Shown one piece after another: positions 1 to 4,898 of a stretch of 9,723 nucleotides of DNA. Source of the stretch: Bacillota bacterium (GTDB taxonomy: Bacteria > Bacillota > Clostridia > Tissierellales > Sedimentibacteraceae). Numbering within the stretch: the stretch's first letter is position 1; each line of letters opens with the position of its first letter. The stretch is taken from positions 1 through 9,723 of the forward strand of contig JARBUP010000089.1 in NCBI GenBank assembly GCA_029239575.1, in the 5' to 3' direction. A program made the position numbers and the translations under genes. The notes beneath the pieces were generated by a model, which had not been told where the DNA came from, did not search any database, and saw only the letters and a program-made list of their open reading frames with translations.

Positions 1-417
1 ACAGGATACACTCTTCAGTTAGAGCCAACTGATATAGTTGATATAGAAACTTTAGTAAGAGCATGTGGGATAAAACATGTAATTAAAGTAAATCCAAATG
101 ATATGGGTAAAATGAGGGATGCTTTTAAAAAAGCTATGTCATTTAGTGAACCATCAGTTATAATAACAAGATGGCCATGTGCTTTGAAAAAATTCTCAAA
201 AGAAGATAAACAAGAATTTAAAAATTTATTTACGGAAAAATATAGAGTTGATGGCGAAATGTGCATAGGATGTAAACAGTGCACAAGAACAGGATGTCCT
301 GCCATATCATTTAGCAATAAATATAAGGTTTCAAAAATAAGTAAAGATCAATGTGTTGGTTGTGGTGTATGTCAACAGGTATGCCCTGCTCAAGCAATAG
401 GAAAGGTGGAAAGATAA
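1..417 (+). CDS. iorA: Indolepyruvate:ferredoxin oxidoreductase, alpha subunit, C-terminal part (5' end outside window)
   Basis: The frame is open from base 1 to TAA at 415-417, so the window holds the last 138 residues of a protein whose start lies upstream. IorA is the thiamine-diphosphate subunit of the cytosolic enzyme that oxidatively decarboxylates aryl pyruvates (from Trp, Phe, Tyr) to aryl-acetyl-CoA and passes electrons to ferredoxin. Visible here are the end of the ThDP domain (ITRWPCALKK, about residues 56-65) and a two-cluster ferredoxin domain. The first cluster is CIGCKQC-x4-CP, with the extra residue before the last Cys that is usual in IorA. The second is CVGCGVC-x3-CP. The stop codon directly abuts the ATG of iorB, so the two are translationally coupled. 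Pairing with iorB excludes a generic ferredoxin. The internal ATG at 103 is not the start, since conserved coding sequence continues upstream. Confidence 0.93.
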   Translation, partial: TGYTLQLEPTDIVDIETLVRACGIKHVIKVNPNDMGKMRDAFKKAMSFSEPSVIITRWPCALKKFSKEDKQEFKNLFTEKYRVDGEMCIGCKQCTRTGCPAISFSNKYKVSKISKDQCVGCGVCQQVCPAQAIGKVER

Positions 418-987
418 ATGACAAAGAGTATATTATTAGTAGGCGTTGGTGGTCAAGGAACAATACTTGCAAGCAAACTTCTTACCATTGGACTTATGGA
501 AGCTGGATATGATGTTAAAATGAGTGAAATTCACGGTATGAGCCAAAGGGGAGGTTCAGTTTCTTCCCATGTTCGTTACGGAGAAAAAGTAGCTTCACCT
601 GTTATTGAACTTGGTGATGCAGATTTGTTAATTTCATTTGAAAAAATGGAAGCTTTAAGATATTTGCAATATTTAAAAACAGATGGAAAAGTAGTTGTAA
701 ACAATTTTGAAATAAATCCTCTTTTAGTTTCTTCAGGGAAATTTGAATATAGCAAAGATATTATTCATGAGATTAGCACTAAAGCTAAAACTATAGAAAT
801 GCATGCTGCAAAAAAAGCTAAGGAACTTGGAGATACTAAAGTAATGAATATAATATTATTAGGTTCTATCATAAAACTAATGAATTTAACTGAAATAAAC
901 TGGGATAAAATCATAGAAGAAAATGTAAAACCTGCTTTTATTAATATTAACAAAAGAGCACTTAAAGTGGGTATGGAATCAGTTTAA
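418..987 (+). CDS. iorB: Indolepyruvate:ferredoxin oxidoreductase, beta subunit
   Basis: This is the 189-residue gamma-domain subunit of 2-oxoacid:ferredoxin oxidoreductases, which completes the heterodimer with IorA and closes over the CoA/ThDP site. The N-terminus carries the family's glycine-rich motif GVGGQG (residues 9-14). It is followed by the conserved SEIHGMSQRGGSV (36-48), typical of IorB and the related gamma chains. The length is normal for IorB (about 190-200). The ATG follows the iorA stop with no gap, and the Shine-Dalgarno (GGAAAGG region, about 401-408) lies inside the end of iorA, so the pair is one operon. A hairpin terminator follows at once, so no third gene such as a phenylacetate-CoA ligase is attached downstream. 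Substrate preference for indolepyruvate is inferred from the family, not read from residues. Confidence 0.94.
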   Translation: MTKSILLVGVGGQGTILASKLLTIGLMEAGYDVKMSEIHGMSQRGGSVSSHVRYGEKVASPVIELGDADLLISFEKMEALRYLQYLKTDGKVVVNNFEINPLLVSSGKFEYSKDIIHEISTKAKTIEMHAAKKAKELGDTKVMNIILLGSIIKLMNLTEINWDKIIEENVKPAFININKRALKVGMESV

Positions 988-992
988 TACAT

Positions 993-1026
993 AAAAATGT
1001 TGAATGCATAATTCAACATTTTTTTA
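993..1026 (+). terminator. Rho-independent terminator of iorAB
   Basis: A perfect 13-bp stem (993-1005 with 1011-1023) has a 5-nt loop GCATA and runs into a T-tract. It begins 6 bases after the iorB stop. The stem is AT-rich but long and contains GTTGAAT/ATTCAAC. Confidence 0.9.
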
Positions 1027-1054
1027 CTTTAAATATATAGAAATTTTAAACACA

Positions 1055-1065
1055 TATGATATAAT
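1055..1065 (+). promoter_or_regulatory. Extended -10 promoter upstream of ubiX
   Basis: TATGATATAAT is a consensus TATAAT (1060-1065) with a TG dinucleotide one base upstream (extended -10). No good -35 is seen at 17 bp. Transcription would start near 1072, leaving a leader of about 130 nt that contains the dispersed repeat at 1135-1162. The same 14-mer, ACATATGATATAAT, recurs at 2322-2335. Confidence 0.6.
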
Positions 1066-1130
1066 CAGTGTATATATTTGGATTATTTTAAAAATATAGA
1101 ATGATTATAACCTTATAAGTTAAATTTCTG

Positions 1131-1162
1131 CGCTTGTCATCCTGAGTGATAGCGAAGGATCT
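1131..1162. repeat. Fragment of a dispersed TGTCATCCTGAG...GCGAAGGATCT palindromic repeat
   Basis: The stretch from CGCTTGTCATCCTGAG to AGCGAAGGATCT stands out as GC-richer than its surroundings and self-complementary (ATCCT 1139-1143 with AGGAT 1156-1160; CGCT 1131-1134 with AGCG 1151-1154). From memory, near-identical strings (GTCATCCTGAGCGAAGCGAAGGATCT) are scattered through intergenic DNA of many unrelated bacteria. The copy here has GTGATAGCG where the usual form has CGAAGCG. It would lie in the transcribed leader of ubiX. The family assignment rests on recall and was not checked. Confidence 0.65.
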
Positions 1163-1204
1163 GGTAATAAATAATTTAAGTATTTGTATATTAAGGGGAA
1201 ATTT

Positions 1205-1789
1205 ATGGATGATATTAAAATTAAAAAAAGATTGGTAATAGGCATGAGCGGTGCAAGTGGAGCTATACTTGGAATCAAAATGCTTGAAATATTAAAGCAA
1301 TTCTCTGAATGGGAAACTCATTTGATTATTTCAAGAGGAGCTGAACTTACAATAGAAGCTGAAACAGATTATAGTGTAGAACAAGTAAAAAGTTTAGCTT
1401 ATAGAGTTTATGATTACAAAAATATAGGAGAGTCTATTGCTAGCGGAACATTTAAAACGGAAGGAATGGTAATAATTCCTTGCAGCATGAAAACTATAGC
1501 AGGAGTTGCTTCAGGATATTCTGACAATCTTTTATTAAGAGCTGCAGATGTTACTTTAAAAGAAGAAAGAAAATTAATATTAGTAGCAAGAGAAAGTCCC
1601 TTAAATTTAATTCATTTAAGAAATATGACTTCATGTACAGAAGCTGGTGCCACGATTTTACCACCTATGATAACTTATTATAACAAACCTATTTCAATAG
1701 ATGATATGAACTTTCATATTGTTGCTAAAATTCTTGATAAGTTTGAAATAGAAGTAAAAGGATTTAAAAGATGGGGAGAAAATCATTAG
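1205..1789 (+). CDS. ubiX: UbiX-family flavin prenyltransferase
   Basis: This enzyme attaches a dimethylallyl group to FMN (from DMAP or DMAPP), making the prenyl-FMN cofactor of UbiD-type (de)carboxylases. The 194-residue flavoprotein keeps the family's key residues at a constant offset of about 10 from the Pseudomonas enzyme: GMSGASGA (Ser15), Glu47, PCSMKTIAG (92-100), Lys119, VARESPL with Arg129/Glu130, and Tyr159. It is therefore probably active. I chose ATG 1205 because AAGGGG (1193-1198) sits 6 nt before it; an in-frame TTG at 1184 would put the Shine-Dalgarno inside the gene. The next gene is an LpdD-like protein, an association known from gallate/hydroxyarylate decarboxylase loci (lpdB/C/D), but no ubiD is in the window. 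Transcription probably comes from the extended -10 at 1055. Confidence 0.92.
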   Translation: MDDIKIKKRLVIGMSGASGAILGIKMLEILKQFSEWETHLIISRGAELTIEAETDYSVEQVKSLAYRVYDYKNIGESIASGTFKTEGMVIIPCSMKTIAGVASGYSDNLLLRAADVTLKEERKLILVARESPLNLIHLRNMTSCTEAGATILPPMITYYNKPISIDDMNFHIVAKILDKFEIEVKGFKRWGENH

Positions 1790-1843
1790 TTTATTAACAG
1801 ATTAATTTAAATTGTTAATAATTATAAAAAAATATTCTTAACC

Positions 1844-1852
1844 TGTGGATAA
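1844..1852 (-). promoter_or_regulatory. Single consensus DnaA-box 9-mer
   Basis: TGTGGATAA on the plus strand reads TTATCCACA on the minus strand, an exact match to the DnaA-box consensus TTATNCACA. It lies in the AT-rich gap between ubiX and the LpdD-like gene. It is a lone site with no cluster or origin genes, so it may be chance or a DnaA titration/regulatory site. Confidence 0.3.
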
Positions 1853-1901
1853 AATGTTGAAAAAAGTCATTTTAATAAATAATTTTTTAATAGGGGTTAA
1901 T

Positions 1902-2288
1902 ATGCAAGAGTTAAACTTTGATTTAAAAGCAGAAGAAGGAAGAATAAAAATTATTATGAAAGCTATAATGCTCGGAAATGATTTATGCGTTATAGTTTCA
2001 GGTGGAGATAGTTTTCACATAGGATGTACTATTTTAAGTATACCAAGACCAAGTTTAAATGATAAAAATATAATCAGTTCTACAGAGTCAGTACTTAATT
2101 TAATTGGGCATAAAGATGATGAGGCATTAAAAATTGTATCCCATACATTATCTTCAAAATTAAATAAAAATGTTGTTGTAACAGGTGGTATTCATGTAGA
2201 TGATATTACAAAAGAAGAAATAAAAACAGTTATAAAACTATTAAAAGAATTAACTGACAAATTAATTATAAAAGTTAAAACAATTTAA
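1902..2288 (+). CDS. LpdD-like putative prenyl-FMN chaperone / UbiD-system accessory protein
   Basis: This small cytosolic protein of 128 residues has no signal peptide or membrane segment. I recognise the pattern of the family annotated as LpdD-like (gallate/hydroxyarylate decarboxylase subunit D): VSGGD (32-36), HIG (39-41), PRPSL (48-52), GHKDDE (69-74) and GGIHVDDIT (95-103). Family members sit beside UbiX and UbiD genes and are thought to help load or mature the prenylated flavin enzyme; their biochemistry is thin. Here it follows ubiX by 112 bp, which supports the assignment, but UbiD itself is absent. ATG 1902 is preferred because AGGGG (1892-1896) precedes it by 5 nt. The in-frame GTG at 1845 has no Shine-Dalgarno, and the 19 extra residues it would add (DKMLKKVILINN...) look unlike the family N-terminus. 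Confidence 0.72.
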   Translation: MQELNFDLKAEEGRIKIIMKAIMLGNDLCVIVSGGDSFHIGCTILSIPRPSLNDKNIISSTESVLNLIGHKDDEALKIVSHTLSSKLNKNVVVTGGIHVDDITKEEIKTVIKLLKELTDKLIIKVKTI

Positions 2289-2324
2289 ATTAACTGTAAT
2301 AATTTATTAGTAAATATTAATACA

Positions 2325-2335
2325 TATGATATAAT
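2325..2335 (+). promoter_or_regulatory. Possible extended -10 promoter overlapping a palindrome
   Basis: TATGATATAAT is identical to the boxes at 1055 and 2416, but its last bases overlap the left arm of the hairpin at 2333-2382. If active, it would start a transcript near 2342 that runs through both palindromes into the thioesterase gene. Confidence 0.35.
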
Positions 2336-2382
2336 AAAAATACTAAAAAAAGACTGACGTCTTTGTTTTCAGTATTTTTATT
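2333..2382 (+). terminator. Hairpin after the LpdD-like gene, possible terminator
   Basis: A 12-bp outer stem (2333-2344 with 2371-2382) encloses a second 6-bp stem AAAGAC/GTCTTT (2349-2354 with 2359-2364) around the loop TGAC. The right arm ends in TTTTTATT, so it could stop transcription from the upstream gene 45 bp away. The inner palindrome is closely repeated at 2396-2413, which suggests it may also be a protein-binding site. Confidence 0.5.
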
Positions 2383-2395
2383 GAATCGTTGTGAT

Positions 2396-2413
2396 GCAAG
2401 ACTTACGTCTTGC
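2396..2413. repeat. Palindrome GCAAGAC-TTAC-GTCTTGC, second copy of the AAGACnnACGTCTT motif
   Basis: A 7-bp perfect stem around TTAC. Its core AAGACTTACGTCTT (2398-2411) differs from AAGACTGACGTCTT (2350-2363) by one base. It occupies the -35 region of the extended -10 promoter at 2416-2426, a natural place for an operator. Confidence 0.5.
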
Positions 2414-2415
2414 TT

Positions 2416-2426
2416 TATGATATAAT
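2416..2426 (+). promoter_or_regulatory. Extended -10 promoter of the thioesterase gene
   Basis: TATGATATAAT lies 3 bp downstream of the palindrome at 2396-2413. Transcription from about 2433 would give a leader of roughly 28 nt up to the predicted start at 2461. Confidence 0.55.
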
Positions 2427-2449
2427 TAAATAATAATATATTAAAATAT

Positions 2450-2457
2450 GAGGTGAT
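2450..2457 (+). promoter_or_regulatory. Strong Shine-Dalgarno that selects a non-ATG start
   Basis: GAGGTGAT is complementary over 8 nt to the 16S rRNA 3' end. The GAGG part ends 7 nt before ATA 2461, but 40 nt before the first in-frame ATG (2494). No comparable site precedes 2494. Confidence 0.7.
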
Positions 2458-2460
2458 ACT

Positions 2461-2937
2461 ATAAATCCAAAATTAGTAAGTGAATCGAAAACAATGATAG
2501 GTGATTTAATGCAGCCTAGTAGAGCTAATACGTCTGGAAATGTCCATGGCGGAGAAATAATGAAAATGATGGATAATGCTGCTGGTATAGCTGCAGCAAG
2601 GCATGCAAGGTCAAGAACAGTAACTGCAAGAGTGGATTGTTTGGAATTTCATTATCCTATTCATATAGGATATTATGTTAGATGTGAAGCACAACTTACA
2701 TTCGTTGGAACTAAATCAATGGAAGTACTTGTAAAAGTTTATTCTGAAAATATAAAAAATGAAGAAGAAGCTATATTAGCTCTTACAGGTTATTTTACAA
2801 TGGTATCATTAGACGAAAATGGGAAGTCAAAACAGGTACCACCTTTAAAATTAATCTGTGAAGAAGAGCAGAAATTATTTGAAGAAGGAAAGCAAAGATA
2901 TATAGCTCGAAAACAAAATCAAAATCAAAATAAATAG
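2461..2937 (+). CDS. Hotdog-fold acyl-CoA thioesterase (YciA/BACH-like), apparent AUA start
   Basis: It hydrolyses acyl-CoA to free acid and CoA in the cytosol. The acyl-CoA thioesterase motif is clear: N-x2-GNVHGGEIMKMMD-x3-G, with Asn23, His29 and Asp38, followed by AARHARSRTVTARVD and a second strand set ending in LALTGYFTMVSLD. The C-terminal tail is charged and Gln/Asn-rich (RKQNQNQNK). If translation begins at ATA 2461, the protein is 158 residues and starts MNPKLVSESKTMIGDL, including the SESKT strand that opens the domain in relatives. Starting at ATG 2494 gives 147 residues and loses that strand. The frame is open between the two, and the only good Shine-Dalgarno (2450-2457) serves 2461. 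The gene stands alone between its own promoter and a terminator. Acyl chain specificity cannot be read from sequence. Confidence 0.88.
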   Translation: MNPKLVSESKTMIGDLMQPSRANTSGNVHGGEIMKMMDNAAGIAAARHARSRTVTARVDCLEFHYPIHIGYYVRCEAQLTFVGTKSMEVLVKVYSENIKNEEEAILALTGYFTMVSLDENGKSKQVPPLKLICEEEQKLFEEGKQRYIARKQNQNQNK

Positions 2938-2951
2938 TATATTTAAAATAT

Positions 2952-2984
2952 AAAATCTCTTGAAAAAGAGATTTTTAAATTTTT
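2952..2984 (+). terminator. Rho-independent terminator of the thioesterase gene
   Basis: A perfect 10-bp stem AAAATCTCTT/AAGAGATTTT (2952-2961 with 2966-2975) has a GAAA tetraloop and is followed by TAAATTTTT. It lies 14 bases after the stop codon. Confidence 0.88.
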
Positions 2985-3016
2985 ATTACTTTAAACTCAT
3001 AAATTAGATAGAACAA

Positions 3017-3022
3017 TATAAT
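3017..3022 (+). promoter_or_regulatory. Probable -10 box of the aldo/keto reductase gene
   Basis: A consensus TATAAT lies 20 bp upstream of the start codon. The -35 (TTTAAA region near 2990) is poor and spaced too widely. The leader would be very short, holding little more than the Shine-Dalgarno AAGGGGGGAA (3031-3040). Confidence 0.4.
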
Positions 3023-3042
3023 AATAAATAAAGGGGGGAATT

Positions 3043-3993
3043 ATGAATAAAGTAATTTTAGGAAAAACTAAAATAGAAGTTACTGAAATTTGTTTTGGTT
3101 GTTTGCCTTTTGGACCACTTCAAAAAAATTTAACACCTGAAGATGCAGCAGAAGTTTTAACTTATGGACTTGACTTAGGAATTAATTTTTTAGATACTGC
3201 ACAAGCATATAAAACATATGAACCTATTAAAATAGCATTATCTAACAGAAAAAACAGGCCAATAATTGCAACAAAATCAGCTGCTGAAAGCTATGAAGAT
3301 ATGGAATTTGCAATAAATGAAGCTCTAAGTAAAATGGGAATAGAATATATAGATATTTTTCATTTACACGCTGCAAGAGCTGGAGCTGACACACTTGAAA
3401 AAAGAAAAGGTGCTATAGATTGTTTACTTGACTATAAAAGCAAGGGAATAATTAAAGCAATTGGAGTATCAACTCACAATGTTAAATTAGTTGAAACATT
3501 AGCTAAAACGGAATATATTGATATTGTGTTTCCTTTAATTAATATAGTTGGAAGAGGGATACTACAAGGTTCTGTTAAAGATATGAAAAATGCAATATCC
3601 TTATGTGAACAAAATGGAAAAGGTATTTATTTGATGAAAGCTTTAGGCGGTGGAACATTAATAGATGATTATGAAAATGCTATGGAATATGCAAGAAATT
3701 TAAGTAAAAATTATTCAATTGCAGTAGGGATGATAAGTAAAGAAGAAGTCACGTTTAATGTAAATTATTTTAATGGCATAAAGGATTTTAAAAAAATAAG
3801 AGAAATAAAAAATGAAAAAAATGTTATTGTTTTCCAAAGTCAGTGTATAAGTTGTGGAAAGTGTATGGAAACCTGCCATAGTGATGCAATAAGTTATAAT
3901 GAAGACAATAAAGCAGAAATAGATAAATTAAAATGTTTGCAATGTGGGTATTGTGTTGCAACTTGCCCACGTTTTGCCATTAGGGTTATATAA
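3043..3993 (+). CDS. Aldo/keto reductase fused to a C-terminal 2x[4Fe-4S] ferredoxin domain
   Basis: A 316-residue cytosolic oxidoreductase. Residues 1 to about 255 form an AKR barrel: an N-terminal hairpin (LGKTKIEVTEICFG), then the catalytic tetrad Asp51 and Tyr56 (NFLDTAQAY), Lys78 (ATKSA) and His109 (DIFHLH), then GVSTHN on a later strand. The last 50 residues are a bacterial ferredoxin domain with C268-x2-C-x2-C-x3-C278 (followed by His instead of the usual Pro) and C298-x2-C-x2-C-x3-C308-P. Such fusions are common in strict anaerobes; their substrates are mostly unknown. The clusters suggest electron exchange with ferredoxin or a partner flavoprotein rather than simple NAD(P)H chemistry, which is inference. 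AAGGGGGG sits 4 nt before ATG. No terminator is seen before the HD gene 81 bp downstream, so co-transcription is possible. Confidence 0.92.
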   Translation: MNKVILGKTKIEVTEICFGCLPFGPLQKNLTPEDAAEVLTYGLDLGINFLDTAQAYKTYEPIKIALSNRKNRPIIATKSAAESYEDMEFAINEALSKMGIEYIDIFHLHAARAGADTLEKRKGAIDCLLDYKSKGIIKAIGVSTHNVKLVETLAKTEYIDIVFPLINIVGRGILQGSVKDMKNAISLCEQNGKGIYLMKALGGGTLIDDYENAMEYARNLSKNYSIAVGMISKEEVTFNVNYFNGIKDFKKIREIKNEKNVIVFQSQCISCGKCMETCHSDAISYNEDNKAEIDKLKCLQCGYCVATCPRFAIRVI

Positions 3994-4074
3994 AGGCAGC
4001 AAAACAATAAATATTTTTTAAAGCAAAAGGTATGCTAATAAATATATACGACGTAATAATAAAAGAGGTAATAT

Positions 4075-4731
4075 ATGCAAGTATTAAAACAAAAGGAATT
4101 AAATTATGATTTACTAAGTGAAGATAATAAAAAATTATTGTTGTATGAAATTAATAACCATTTGCTACTTGATGAAAAACCGTCTGAATATTTTAATTTT
4201 TTAGCTGATACCAAAATATTTAAGGAATATCCATTTAATATGTTGCTTAGATTAAGAGAAACGGAACAATCGCCCCAGCATCACCCTGAAGGTAATGTGT
4301 GGAACCATACAATGCTTGTTGTGGATCAGGCAGCTAAACAAAAACATAAAAGTAAAAATGAAAGAATATTTATGTGGGCAGCACTTCTACATGACATAGG
4401 AAAACCAGATACAACAAGAAATAAAAAGGGCAAAATAACTTCTTATGATCATGAAAAAGTTGGTGCAGATTTAGCAAAGAATTTTTTAAGAGAATTTTCA
4501 GAAGATGAAATATTTATTAGCAAAATATCTTCACTTATAAGATGGCATATGCAAATATTACATGTTGTAAAAAATTTGCCCTTTGCTGATATAGAGTCCA
4601 TGAAAAAGGAATCCGATGTAAAAGAAGTAGCTTTATTGGGTTATTGTGATAGGTTAGGTAGAACTAATGTTAATGTAGTTGGCGAAAAGAAAAATATAGA
4701 AATATTTTTGCAGAGATGTGAGAATTTCTAA
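4075..4731 (+). CDS. Stand-alone HD-domain phosphohydrolase resembling the C-terminal half of CCA-adding enzymes
   Basis: A soluble protein of 218 residues. It has a metal-binding HD domain: HHPEGNVWNH (His78), LLHDIGKP (His106-Asp107) and YDHEKVG (His126), then a helical region with IRWHMQ and YCDRLGR. The segment before it (LLLDEKPSEYFNFLADTKIF, about residues 30-49) matches in order the body region that precedes the HD domain in bacterial tRNA nucleotidyltransferases. The protein thus looks like a Cca tail without the nucleotidyltransferase head, and no head is encoded in the 81 bp upstream. HD domains of this type usually have metal-dependent phosphodiesterase/phosphatase activity; the substrate here is unknown. 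The Shine-Dalgarno AGAGG (4064-4068) lies 6 nt before ATG. It may share a transcript with the aldo/keto reductase gene. Confidence 0.85.
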   Translation: MQVLKQKELNYDLLSEDNKKLLLYEINNHLLLDEKPSEYFNFLADTKIFKEYPFNMLLRLRETEQSPQHHPEGNVWNHTMLVVDQAAKQKHKSKNERIFMWAALLHDIGKPDTTRNKKGKITSYDHEKVGADLAKNFLREFSEDEIFISKISSLIRWHMQILHVVKNLPFADIESMKKESDVKEVALLGYCDRLGRTNVNVVGEKKNIEIFLQRCENF

Positions 4732-4750
4732 TATAAATATAAATTTATTT

Positions 4751-4797
4751 AAATAGGTAATTAAGACAATAAAGTTTTTAATTACCTATTTTTTTTA
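4751..4797 (+). terminator. Rho-independent terminator after the HD gene
   Basis: A perfect 14-bp stem (4751-4764 with 4778-4791; core AATAGGTAATTAA) with a 13-nt loop ends in an eight-base T-run. It starts 20 bases after the HD gene stop. Confidence 0.9.
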
Positions 4798-4817
4798 ATG
4801 ATTTTTTAAGAAAAATT

Positions 4818-4826
4818 TGTTATAAT
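4818..4826 (+). promoter_or_regulatory. Extended -10 promoter of the efflux operon
   Basis: TGTTATAAT: consensus TATAAT (4821-4826) with TG one base upstream. No clear -35 is visible; the region upstream is the T-rich tail of the preceding terminator. The start near 4833 gives a leader of about 65 nt. Confidence 0.6.
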
Positions 4827-4898
4827 ACTAAATTGAGATTATGTAGATTTTGAATATTAAATAAATATATGTATAAATAATTGGAGGGTGTTAAAGTA

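Noticed and set aside
15..317. Minus-strand open frame of about 100 codons opposite iorA
   Set aside because: It is antisense to a clear ferredoxin-domain coding frame, has no Shine-Dalgarno and resembles no family I know.
1184..1204. TTG start for ubiX giving 7 extra residues
   Set aside because: The Shine-Dalgarno AAGGGG lies inside this extension and serves ATG 1205 instead.
1845..1901. GTG start for the LpdD-like gene giving 19 extra residues
   Set aside because: There is no Shine-Dalgarno before it, and the extension is unlike the family. AGGGG 1892-1896 supports ATG 1902.
2448..2456. ATG-AGG-TGA mini-frame just before the thioesterase
   Set aside because: It is two codons long and coincides with the Shine-Dalgarno itself; it is most simply part of the ribosome binding site.
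3994..4074. Terminator between the aldo/keto reductase and HD genes
   Set aside because: The AAATATTTTTTAAAG stretch is AT-rich but gives no stable stem followed by a T-tract, so I left the two genes as possibly co-transcribed.
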